NCBI GenBank assembly: GCA_003020985.1
Contig: PXRM01000004.1
Location: 1 to 36,279, forward strand
Direction of reading: 5' to 3'
Origin: Halobacteriales archaeon QS_4_70_19
GTDB taxonomy: Archaea; Halobacteriota; Halobacteria; Halobacteriales; Haloarculaceae
Length of the DNA: 36,279 bases
Part shown: positions 1-6,236 of the stretch, piece after piece
Layout: the number at the start of each line of letters is the position of its first letter
Position numbering within the stretch: position 1 is the first letter of the stretch
Made by a program: the position numbers and the translations under genes
Notes under the pieces: generated by a model
The model's input: the letters and a program-made list of their open reading frames with translations, nothing else
The model's database searches: none
Told to the model about the DNA's origin: nothing

Positions 1-50
1 CCGACCTACAAAGAGATAGCGTCCGCACGCTACCGAACAGTCGGAGTCGG

Positions 51-467
51 CTAGCGCTTGTCGAACGAGTCTGTCACGTCGCTCGTCGAGTAGGCTTCGA
101 CGACATTCTGTTCCTCGAAGTCGGAGTCGTCACTCCAGATGTGGGCGTCGTTGGCGAGAGCACACGCCACGTACAGTACGTCGTCGGGGTCTGTCTCACC
201 GATCGCTTCGTCAGCCCCCTCGATGTAGGAAGAGAACTCGTCCGCGGGGACGACCTCGATATACTGGAAGAGCAGATCGACGAACTGTTGCACCCGTCGT
301 GGCTCCATCCCGGATTTCTCGGCAATCAGATCTTCGTAGTTCTCGATCTCGTCGTGGACGAACTATGGAGTCAGCAGGTCGGGGTCGAGCGTGACGATGA
401 GTTCCCGTGTTTTGGAGTCGGCGATGAGCGCCGAGATGATGACGTTGGCGTCGACGACTAGCCGCAT
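51..467 (-). pseudogene. PIN-domain toxin (VapC-like), interrupted by an in-frame TAG
   Basis: Reading the minus strand from the ATG at 467 gives a PIN-type ribonuclease start (MRLVVDANVIISALI, with the first metal-binding Asp at residue 6). The frame then meets TAG at 363-365 (codon 35, after DLLTP) and continues in the same frame as FVHDEIENY to a TAG at 51. The downstream part carries the other acidic PIN positions (ETDPDD, then IWSDDSDF). A single change such as GAG to TAG would explain it, because Glu is common at this place in the family (from memory). The start abuts the antitoxin stop (TGA then ATG), the usual antitoxin-toxin order. PIN toxins cleave RNA. The product is probably inactive, since a restart at the ATG at 308 would lack the N-terminal Asp. 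Sequencing error or readthrough cannot be excluded. Confidence 0.8.
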
Positions 468-698
468 TCAGTCCGCCCGTTCGTCGACGCGTTCGCGCTC
501 GCGCTTGTTGATCTTGTCGGCAATTTCCGCAACGTCGCTCTCCGTGAGTTCGCTGTCTGACGTGAGTTCGTCCATCACCTCGAGCGTCTCGATTTTCTCT
601 CGAATGGCCTGCCGCGTCACTTCGCTCCAGTTGATCTCCGGATGCTTCTCCATCCGGTCTTTGAGGTCGCCATCGACGTTGACAGTGATACTGGGCAT
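468..698 (-). CDS. Ribbon-helix-helix antitoxin (VapB-like)
   Basis: A 76-residue acidic protein. It opens with a short beta-strand and helix pattern typical of ribbon-helix-helix DNA-binding antitoxins: MPSITVNVDGDLKDRMEKHP, followed by a second helix (NWSEVTRQAIREKIE). The C-terminal half is charged and helical, as expected of the part that binds and neutralises a PIN toxin. The frame is open further upstream, but the ATG at 698 is preferred because a TATA-like AATATT lies 26 nt before it and the family sequence starts here. It lies directly before the broken PIN toxin gene with no spacer. With the toxin disrupted, this may now be an orphan antitoxin. Autoregulation at the promoter is likely by family analogy. 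Confidence 0.75.
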   Translation of the reverse strand: MPSITVNVDGDLKDRMEKHPEINWSEVTRQAIREKIETLEVMDELTSDSELTESDVAEIADKINKRERERVDERAD

Positions 699-727
699 AC
701 AGAGAACTATAGATACACAGAATATTG
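697..727 (-). promoter_or_regulatory. Antitoxin-toxin promoter with possible operator repeats
   Basis: On the minus strand a TATA-like CAATATT (plus 721-727) lies 26 nt before the ATG at 698, the spacing of a haloarchaeal leaderless promoter. Between the box and the start are two similar 9-mers on the plus strand, ATACAGAGA (697-705) and ATACACAGA (713-721), 16 nt apart. Their place over the transcription start suits an operator for the ribbon-helix-helix protein. This is inferred from position only. Confidence 0.45.
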
Positions 728-901
728 TGTCTTGGGGTGAACATCCCCGAGACGGAGGGCGGCCAGGTTTCGGGACACTCAAATACGGATTACCCTCGTT
801 CAGTGGGTTCCCGTTGCTCTACCGGCGACCGGTGGTGCAGCTATCTGAAGAGAAATGTCACTCCCAACTCCTGTGAAACGTTCTGAAAAGGCCGATTTCG
901 G

Positions 902-1225
902 CTACCGACTCTCCCGCTGCTCGACCTTGTTCAGTTCGATGAGCAGCCGGAACACCGCCTTCACCAGGTTCGAGTCGACGTCGAAGAGTTCCGCGTTCTC
1001 CCCGGCGCGGTCCATCACGGCCTGTTCCTGGTCCTCGTCGGTCGTCGGTCGGCCCTCGTCGCGTTTGACCGCGGCGATGGATTCGGCGACGTACGTCCGC
1101 TGCGCGATCAGTTCGACGATCTCGCGGTCGATGTCACGGATCTCCTTCCGGAGCGCGTCCAGGTCCATCTCCTCGACCGCGATGTCGCCACCCTGTACCT
1201 CGTCGTCGGTGTCTCCGTCACTCAT
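902..1225 (-). CDS. aroQ: Chorismate mutase (AroQ class)
   Basis: A 107-residue all-helical protein of AroQ size. It probably converts chorismate to prephenate, the committed step to phenylalanine and tyrosine. Typical features are the first helix (DLDALRKEIRDIDREIVELI), then QRTYVAESIAAVKRDEG with the Arg and Lys expected to bind the substrate, and a final helix ending in LLIELNKVEQ. The first 18 or so residues are an acidic extension common in halophiles. The ATG at 1225 lies 21 nt after the stop of the shikimate kinase gene, so the two are probably one transcript. The pairing with shikimate kinase supports a chorismate-pathway role. Confidence 0.85.
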   Translation of the reverse strand: MSDGDTDDEVQGGDIAVEEMDLDALRKEIRDIDREIVELIAQRTYVAESIAAVKRDEGRPTTDEDQEQAVMDRAGENAELFDVDSNLVKAVFRLLIELNKVEQRESR

Positions 1226-1246
1226 GATTGGTGTCCACCTCGGGGG

Positions 1247-2158
1247 TCATCGGACGACCGTGCCGCCCGTCGTGTTCAACGTCAGCTGCCGCGTGGTCCC
1301 CTCGCGCTCGCTCCAGCGTTCCGCTACGGGGCCCAGCGCCGTCTCGTCGCCGACCGCGACGAACGAGGGACCGGTGCCCGACAGCGAGGCGCCCGCTGCG
1401 TCGGGGAGCGCCTCGACTGCCGGATCGGCCTGGAATCCCAGCGCCGCACAGAAGGCGAAGCCGTTGATCGTCATCGCGCGGGCGTAGTCGCCGTCGAGCG
1501 CGAGGTCGCGCACGAGGTCGGCGACGGGCGCGATGCGTTCGCACCTGCTCACGTCGGCATCCGCAGAGAGGGCGCGCTCCCCGGGCGTCCAGACGAGCGC
1601 CCGCCACGACGCGGGCAGCGTCTCCCGCGAGAGGAGCGCGTCCTCGGTGTTGTCGGTGACGGTCACGCCGCCGAGCATCGAGGCGGAGGCGTCGTCGAAC
1701 GCGCCCGTGACCGTCACGCCGGCGTCGCGGGCCGCCTCGACGCCGAGCCGGCAGGCTGCGCCGCGGGGCGGGGCGTCCGGCGAGGCGGGCTCGTCGGCCG
1801 GGAGTGCATCCGCGGGTGCCCGGTCGAGTGCGTCGAGCGTCGCGAGGACGGACGCGTTGGCAGCCGCCGACGAGGACTTCAGCCCCGCCGCCATCGGGAC
1901 CTCGCTCTCCGTCCTGACGTGGCCCCCCGTCGGCACCGTGCCGTCGCCGCCGAAGCGCTCGCAGACCAGTTCGACGCACCGCTCGACGAGTCGCGTGTCC
2001 GCGTCGGGGGCCCCCGTGACCGTCCCGGTGACCGTTCCGGAGTCGTCGAGTTCGACGGTCGCCGTCGTCCGGGCGTCGATAGCGAAGGCACTCCCTGAGC
2101 CGTTGGCGAGTGCGTTCAGCACCGTCCCGGCACCGGGCGCGGCTGCGCGTCCCTCCAT
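1247..2158 (-). CDS. aroK: Archaeal shikimate kinase (GHMP superfamily)
   Basis: A 303-residue GHMP-fold kinase, predicted to phosphorylate shikimate to shikimate 3-phosphate with ATP. Archaea use this GHMP enzyme instead of the bacterial P-loop AroK. The ATP-binding motif is clear at residues 88-101 (PMAAGLKSSSAAAN). The N-terminus (GRAAAPGAGTVLNALANGSG) and the C-terminal glycine-rich GASLSGTGPSFVAV also fit. An in-frame ATG at 2182 is less likely as the start, because a TATA-like box (plus 2183-2189) overlaps it and lies 28 nt before the ATG at 2158. The chorismate mutase gene follows after 21 nt. The two steps are not consecutive in the pathway, but both feed aromatic amino acid synthesis. 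Confidence 0.9.
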   Translation of the reverse strand: MEGRAAAPGAGTVLNALANGSGSAFAIDARTTATVELDDSGTVTGTVTGAPDADTRLVERCVELVCERFGGDGTVPTGGHVRTESEVPMAAGLKSSSAAANASVLATLDALDRAPADALPADEPASPDAPPRGAACRLGVEAARDAGVTVTGAFDDASASMLGGVTVTDNTEDALLSRETLPASWRALVWTPGERALSADADVSRCERIAPVADLVRDLALDGDYARAMTINGFAFCAALGFQADPAVEALPDAAGASLSGTGPSFVAVGDETALGPVAERWSEREGTTRQLTLNTTGGTVVR

Positions 2159-2182
2159 CGCCCGTCCGTCGGCGGGGCCCAT

Positions 2183-2189
2183 ACTAAGC
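2183..2189 (-). promoter_or_regulatory. TATA-like box for the shikimate kinase gene
   Basis: CTTAGTA on the minus strand is centred 28 nt before the ATG at 2158, fitting a leaderless haloarchaeal transcript and supporting that start. The same CTTAGTA heptamer serves the opposite-facing gene at 2401. Confidence 0.5.
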
Positions 2190-2370
2190 CATGGCGGTCG
2201 AGGCGACTGCCACACCCGGCCCGCGCCCCACGGCAGTACCCTGGAGGGACGCGGTGGTGTGTGATCGCCGGCCACACGTCCACTCCTGTACATGGAAGTG
2301 GATGAACGTCGCCTATCCACCCCGTTTCGAGCGATATATCGCGCACAGTGGGGGCGTGTCTCACACAACG

Positions 2371-2377
2371 CTTAGTA
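2371..2377 (+). promoter_or_regulatory. TATA-like box for the ORF at 2401
   Basis: CTTAGTA is centred 27 nt before the ATG at 2401, the spacing of a leaderless promoter. The heptamer is identical to the one used by the divergent shikimate kinase gene. The 2190-2370 stretch between the two boxes shows no gene I can support. Confidence 0.5.
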
Positions 2378-2400
2378 CCCCGCAAGTATTGCTCTCACGT

Positions 2401-2634
2401 ATGGACTTCGCCAGTCCCGTCGCATCGCGTATCGCCGGGGAGCCGACCGACTCCTTCAGCACCGGCAAGACGTTCGCGACGCGGACATTCAATACGGCGA
2501 AGAACCCCTTCGCGGCCAAACGGCAGTCCAGCGACTCCACCGCTGTCCCGGCCACCGGGATCGGGATGGAGACTGTCGTGAGGCATCGCGAGGAACGTCA
2601 CCCACCGGCCTCGGGTGAGGGCCTCCGTCCGTGA
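2401..2634 (+). CDS. Small hypothetical protein
   Basis: A 77-residue ORF that starts MDFASPVASRIAGEP. I do not recognise the family. Support comes from a well-placed TATA-like box 27 nt upstream, G/C-rich third codon positions over the first 55 or so codons, and a stop one base before the ATG of the next gene, as expected for a co-transcribed pair. The last 20 residues (from about VVRHREERHP) look less protein-like. The region could instead be a leader for the 2636 gene. No signal peptide, membrane span or metal motif is visible. Confidence 0.4.
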   Translation: MDFASPVASRIAGEPTDSFSTGKTFATRTFNTAKNPFAAKRQSSDSTAVPATGIGMETVVRHREERHPPASGEGLRP

Positions 2635-2635
2635 G

Positions 2636-3628
2636 ATGAGCGTCTCCCGACACCCGATCGCCCTCCGACTCGAGCAGCACGTCGGCCGCGGAACGCGGCT
2701 GCTCGCGACCGTCATGCTGCTCCCGCTGGTCGACGGCATCTTCCCGGCGCTCGTGCTCGCGGGCGGCGTCGACGACCTCACGGGCATCCTCGAGGTCGGC
2801 CTGCTCGTCTTCGGGGGCAGCGCCACCGTCGCGGTCGTCCTCGCCGAGATGGACGGCACGCGCCGCGAACAGGTCGCCTCCGTCCTGCTCGTCGGTGTCG
2901 GCGTCGTTTCGCTGGCCGCCATCGAGGCCGCGCTCGCGCCGACCATCCGGACGCTCCTGAACCTCGAGATCTTCAGCCGCTTCGCCGCACTCGTCATCCT
3001 CGCGGTCGCCGCGAAGACCGCCTCCGCCACCGTCGGCGAGTACCTCCCCAGTCCGGCCATCATCATCGGCCTCGGGCTGGTGGCCAGCGCCGACCCCTCG
3101 GGCGCGACCCTCCGCCCCATCGCGGACCCGTGGCTCGTCGCCCGGGGGACGGCCGCGGGCGCCGTCGGCGTCGGGTTCGCGCTCGTCGTCGCCCTGTTCG
3201 GCCCGTGGCTCCGCGGCGTCGTCGACCTCGACCGCTTCCGCTTCGGTAGCGCGGTCGCGCTCGGCGTCCTGCCGCTCTCGCTGCTGGGGCTCATCCCCGA
3301 GAACGCGCCGCTCGCACTGGCCGTCCTGGGCGTCACCGCGCTGCTCGCGTTCGACCCGGACGACCGCGGCGCGCTGCTCGGTGGCGGCTCCGCGGACGAC
3401 GACGAGGACGAGGTCGCCCCCGGCCCCATCGTCGCTGCTGACGGTGAGGGCGCAGCCGATACCGACGTCGAGCACCCGACGCAGAGCGTCTCCGGGGACG
3501 ACATCGCCATCGAGAACGTCGATCCCGAGCGAGCACCCGGCGTCGGCACCGTGGCATCCGACGAGTCCGACGACGACGTCGACCACACGCCCGGCATCTC
3601 CGACGGCGACCGGGCGCCGTGGCTGTAA
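2636..3628 (+). CDS. Haloarchaeal membrane protein (DUF5794-like)
   Basis: A 330-residue protein. About 235 residues are strongly hydrophobic, with roughly six to eight membrane spans (for example LLATVMLLPLVDGIFPALVL, ASVLLVGVGVVSLAAIEAAL, AGAVGVGFALVVALFGPWL). After FDPDDRGALLGG comes a long, acidic, probably disordered cytoplasmic tail (DDDEDEV, then DESDDDVDH). From memory it resembles a haloarchaea-specific family of unknown function, DUF5794; no activity can be inferred. The ATG at 2636 is chosen because it follows the preceding ORF by one base and starts the conserved part (MSVSRHPIALRLEQHVG). An in-frame GTG at 2615 is the alternative. Transcription is probably shared with the ORF at 2401. 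Confidence 0.7.
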   Translation: MSVSRHPIALRLEQHVGRGTRLLATVMLLPLVDGIFPALVLAGGVDDLTGILEVGLLVFGGSATVAVVLAEMDGTRREQVASVLLVGVGVVSLAAIEAALAPTIRTLLNLEIFSRFAALVILAVAAKTASATVGEYLPSPAIIIGLGLVASADPSGATLRPIADPWLVARGTAAGAVGVGFALVVALFGPWLRGVVDLDRFRFGSAVALGVLPLSLLGLIPENAPLALAVLGVTALLAFDPDDRGALLGGGSADDDEDEVAPGPIVAADGEGAADTDVEHPTQSVSGDDIAIENVDPERAPGVGTVASDESDDDVDHTPGISDGDRAPWL

Positions 3629-3710
3629 TCCCGCGACACGTCGGCCCTCCCCTATCCCGACACGTCATCCCCGACGAACGCATCGGCCCTCCTCCCACCG
3701 GTATCCCAGC

Positions 3711-4064
3711 TCACCCGACGGTCGTCGCCACGCCCTTCGTCTGCCGGTAGTCACGGGCGAGGATGGTCGCCAGCCGGTCGACGAGCGCCCGCTCGTCGGC
3801 GGGAGCCCAGTCGCTCGGCTCCGTCACGGGAACCAGCAGGAACCCCCGTCCCGTCACCTCCTCGGCGTCGAGGTAGCGCTCCGCGTCCGGGTAGCGGATG
3901 CCGAACGGGTTGGACACCTCCGTCGTGACGTCCTCCACACGGCAGGGTAGACGGGCCCGGACCACGAGCCTCGCGGGTCCGTGGGCGGCAGTCCCGGTCC
4001 GTCCCGCGACCGCCACAAGCGGGAAGCCCCCGGCGTCCGACGGACGGGCGATGACCGATTCCAT
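3711..4064 (-). CDS. Hypothetical protein
   Basis: A reading frame of about 117 residues, convergent with the membrane protein gene and divergent from the crotonase gene. I do not recognise the family. Codon use is typical for the genome through the C-terminal 85 residues, which look like a small alpha-beta domain (RLVVRARLPCRVEDV, then FGIRYPDAERYLD, then a helix ADERALVDRLATILARDY). The start is uncertain. The ATG at 4064 would make the gene overlap the crotonase start at 4051 on the other strand; a GTG at 3965 would give an 84-residue protein. No signal or membrane segment is seen. Confidence 0.5.
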   Translation of the reverse strand: MESVIARPSDAGGFPLVAVAGRTGTAAHGPARLVVRARLPCRVEDVTTEVSNPFGIRYPDAERYLDAEEVTGRGFLLVPVTEPSDWAPADERALVDRLATILARDYRQTKGVATTVG

Positions 4065-4872
4065 GGACGCGACCGCGGCTGCCGGCAGTGACGTCCTCGA
4101 CGTGGAGTACACCCACGAACACGTGGCACGCGTGCAGCTCGCGCGACCGGACGCGTTGAACGCCTACAACGAGCAGCTGTTGCACGACCTCGTCGAGACG
4201 CTCCGCTCGCTCGACGGAGCCACCAGGGTCCGGACGATCGTGCTGACCGGTGAGGGGAAGGGGTTCTGCGCGGGCGTCGACCTCGAGGACATGCCGCTCT
4301 CCGCCGAGCAGGACCTCGCGGAGTACGAGCGCGGCCTGGGCATGTTCCAGGAGGTGGTCGCGACGCTCCGGGGCATCGGCACGCCGGTCGTCGCCGCCGT
4401 CAACGGCTACGCGATGGGTGCCGGCTGCGACACGGCGCTCGCCTGCGACTTCCGCATCGCCGGCGAATCCGGGACGATGGCCGAGACCTTCGTCGACGTC
4501 GGGTTCGTCCCCGGCGACGGGGGCGCCTACCTGCTCCCGCGCATCGTCGGCGAGGCGAAGGCGAAGGAACTCATCATGACGGGGAAACACGTCTCCGGCG
4601 AGGAACTCGTGGAGTGGGGACTCGTCCGGGAGTGCGTGCCGGACGACGAACTGCAGGAGGTCGCGACCGATTTCGCGACGAAGCTGGCGTCCGGGCCGCC
4701 AGTGGCCGTCGCCGAATCGAAGGCGCTCGTCAACGAGGCGTTCGACGTCGACCTCGAGACGGCGCACGAGCACGCCACCAGGGCCCAGCGGATCTGCTCG
4801 CAGACCGCGGATCACGAGGAGGCAGTGCAGGCGTTCGCGGAGGACCGCGAGCCGGAGTTCGAGGGACGGTAG
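4051..4872 (+). CDS. Enoyl-CoA hydratase/isomerase family protein (crotonase)
   Basis: A 273-residue crotonase-fold protein acting on an acyl-CoA thioester. The first oxyanion-hole region is GEGKGFCAGVDLEDMP, and the second lies in NGYAMGAGCDTALACDFRIAG. The PGDGGAYLLPRIVG and KELIMTGKHVSGEE segments are family landmarks. The two catalytic glutamates of classic enoyl-CoA hydratase are not both kept: the first position is Asp127 (GAGCD), and the second falls in the FVDVGF segment without a Glu. An isomerase-like or other activity is therefore possible. Start: the ATG at 4051 is used; the ATG at 4063 is also plausible and would reduce the overlap with the divergent gene. No clear TATA box lies at the leaderless distance from either. 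A second crotonase is encoded at 28829. Confidence 0.85.
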   Translation: MTDSMDATAAAGSDVLDVEYTHEHVARVQLARPDALNAYNEQLLHDLVETLRSLDGATRVRTIVLTGEGKGFCAGVDLEDMPLSAEQDLAEYERGLGMFQEVVATLRGIGTPVVAAVNGYAMGAGCDTALACDFRIAGESGTMAETFVDVGFVPGDGGAYLLPRIVGEAKAKELIMTGKHVSGEELVEWGLVRECVPDDELQEVATDFATKLASGPPVAVAESKALVNEAFDVDLETAHEHATRAQRICSQTADHEEAVQAFAEDREPEFEGR

Positions 4873-4878
4873 CCGCGC

Positions 4879-5070
4879 TCAGCCTGCGCCGGGGCGGCCG
4901 CGCGAGGCGACCAGCATCGCGGCGACGATCACCATGACCGCGGCGACCGCGGGGTAGGCGGCCACGGCGACGGCGACGGCCGGGACGACCGTGAAGGCGA
5001 CCGCGTACCGGACCGGGGGTGCGCGTCGATACTGTGCGTGCGGTGCGTCGTTGCGTGCGTCTGCTTGCAT
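4879..5070 (-). CDS. Small membrane protein
   Basis: A 63-residue protein with a short polar N-terminus (MQADARNDAPHAQYRRAPP), then two closely spaced hydrophobic segments (YAVAFTVVPAVAVAVAAY and VAAVMVIVAAMLVAS), ending in RGRPGAG. This predicts a two-span hairpin in the membrane. The ATG at 5070 lies 38 nt after the stop of the gene at 5109-5531, so they are probably co-transcribed. The 3' end nearly meets the crotonase stop from the other strand (4872). The family is unknown. Confidence 0.55.
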   Translation of the reverse strand: MQADARNDAPHAQYRRAPPVRYAVAFTVVPAVAVAVAAYPAVAAVMVIVAAMLVASRGRPGAG

Positions 5071-5108
5071 CGTTGGAGGGGTGTCAGCGGGGCCGGCTGT
5101 CGGACCGG

Positions 5109-5531
5109 CTAGCCGTAGTCGGGCGCGTCGTCCCTGCTGTCGGGGGCGTACTCGACGGCGACGGCGTGGACCGCCTCGACGCCGAAAGTGTCGGCGACGT
5201 GGTCGGCCATCGCGTCGGCGTCGCGGTCGCCGAACGAGCCCTCGAGTCGGGCGGTCACGTCGACGTAGATGTCGAGCGAACCCGGGCGGATGAGGTCGAT
5301 CTCGCCGACGTCGACCACCGTGGCGCCGTCGACGCCCGCCAGGACCCCGGTGACGCCGGCGGGCAGGTCCCCCATCTCGCCGCGGGGGACCCGGACCCGC
5401 GCGTCGGCCTCGACGGCGACCGCGGACGCATCGGCGGGCTCGTCCCGGTCTGGCGGGGTCGCGTCGTCGCGCTGCTCGTCCGCGTGCTCGTCCGTCGCTG
5501 CGTGCTCGGGGTGGGTACCGTACAGTGCCAT
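5109..5531 (-). CDS. Hypothetical protein, acidic
   Basis: A 140-residue protein. The N-terminal 40 residues are His, Asp and Glu rich and probably disordered (MALYGTHPEHAATDEHADEQ). From about residue 41 there is a compact domain with alternating strands and helices (VEADARVRVPRGEMGDLPAG, SLDIYVDVTARLEG, then a helix DADAMADHVADTFGVEAV). I do not recognise it; the pattern resembles a small alpha-beta sandwich. The ATG at 5531 comes directly after an unusually structured leader that contains a tRNA-like T-arm. No TATA box is found at the leaderless distance, so this message probably has a real 5' leader. The small membrane protein gene follows. Confidence 0.6.
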   Translation of the reverse strand: MALYGTHPEHAATDEHADEQRDDATPPDRDEPADASAVAVEADARVRVPRGEMGDLPAGVTGVLAGVDGATVVDVGEIDLIRPGSLDIYVDVTARLEGSFGDRDADAMADHVADTFGVEAVHAVAVEYAPDSRDDAPDYG

Positions 5532-5534
5532 GAG

Positions 5535-5618
5535 GGGACCGGGCGGGAGTCGAACCCGCGGCGCTCGCGCGCTCCACCGGGCGGTCCCGGGGCACTCCCC
5601 GGCGAGTGTGTCGCCGGG
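5535..5618 (-). other. Structured leader with a tRNA-like T-arm
   Basis: Read on the minus strand, 5618-5598 forms a perfect 8-bp hairpin (CCCGGCGA, loop CACAC, TCGCCGGG). Then GGGACCG (5588-5582) can pair with CGGTCCC (5541-5535). This stem encloses a perfect T-arm, GCGGG-TTCGACT-CCCGC (5559-5543), whose loop fits the TTCRANY rule. The enclosed stretch is too short for a D-arm and anticodon arm, so this is not a complete tRNA. It ends 4 nt before the start codon of the gene at 5531. It could be a tRNA remnant (a former integration site), a regulatory tRNA mimic, or chance in GC-rich DNA. Confidence 0.4.
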
Positions 5619-5800
5619 CAGTGATGCCTCTGGGCTGGGGGCGGGCCTGCGGCTGTTCGACCGACGACGGGCGGGCCCGTCGCCGGTGGGCGGTGAGTGA
5701 CTCGGCCGGGGACGTGCTGCCGGCTGGGAACTGGGACACGAAGGAGAGCGTCGCACGCGGACCCTCGCGCCCCAGGGGCGCCGGGTCGGCCCCCGGCGGC

Positions 5801-6073
5801 CTATCGGGCCGCGAGCCGAGTGCGACGGGTGGCCACTGCGGACCACGCACCGTCGCTCCCGGCCGGAATCCCGGCAGCGATGCGCTCACCGAGAACGGCG
5901 AACGCGATGCTGCCGAGGGCGGCGGGCAGCGGGTAGCGACTGTGCGTGGTCATGGGTGGCCTCCGATCGTCCGTGGACCGGACGAACGTATCAGGGCGTG
6001 TAGTCGCCGGTGTATTAGTGTTTTCTCCGCCATGTGAGGCCATAACAACCGTCTCAGGAGGCGAATCTGCCAT
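5801..6073 (-). CDS. Possible small protein with one hydrophobic segment
   Basis: The frame gives 90 residues from the ATG at 6073. A TATA-like CATTATC (plus 6093-6099) lies 23 nt upstream, slightly short of the usual spacing. A shorter version from the ATG at 5953 gives 50 residues with a hydrophobic segment, LPAALGSIAFAVLGERIAAG. The N-terminal 40 residues look unstructured. No family is recognised, and coding cannot be shown from sequence alone. The stretch between 5619 and 5800 shows no other gene I can support; nor does 6100-6236. Confidence 0.3.
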   Translation of the reverse strand: MADSPPETVVMASHGGENTNTPATTRPDTFVRSTDDRRPPMTTHSRYPLPAALGSIAFAVLGERIAAGIPAGSDGAWSAVATRRTRLAAR

Positions 6074-6236
6074 GCTTCGTCCAAGTCTGTAGGATAATGG
6101 ACGAATCTGACGGGTTACCGCGGAACGGGATGCGGTGACCGCTCCGGGCGACGCGGTGATCGACGGCCGGTGACTCCGCTCCCGTCGCTCGCGCGCACCG
6201 GGCGCTGCCTCCCCTGGCGTGCTCGCAGCCCGGACG

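Noticed and set aside
2361..2555. A 64-residue minus-strand ORF
   Set aside because: It overlaps the plus-strand ORF at 2401, which has a better-placed promoter; no promoter or family support is seen for the minus frame.
5535..5620. An intact tRNA gene on the minus strand
   Set aside because: Only the T-arm is canonical. No matching acceptor strand lies at tRNA distance, and the GGGACCG partner encloses too little sequence for D and anticodon arms.
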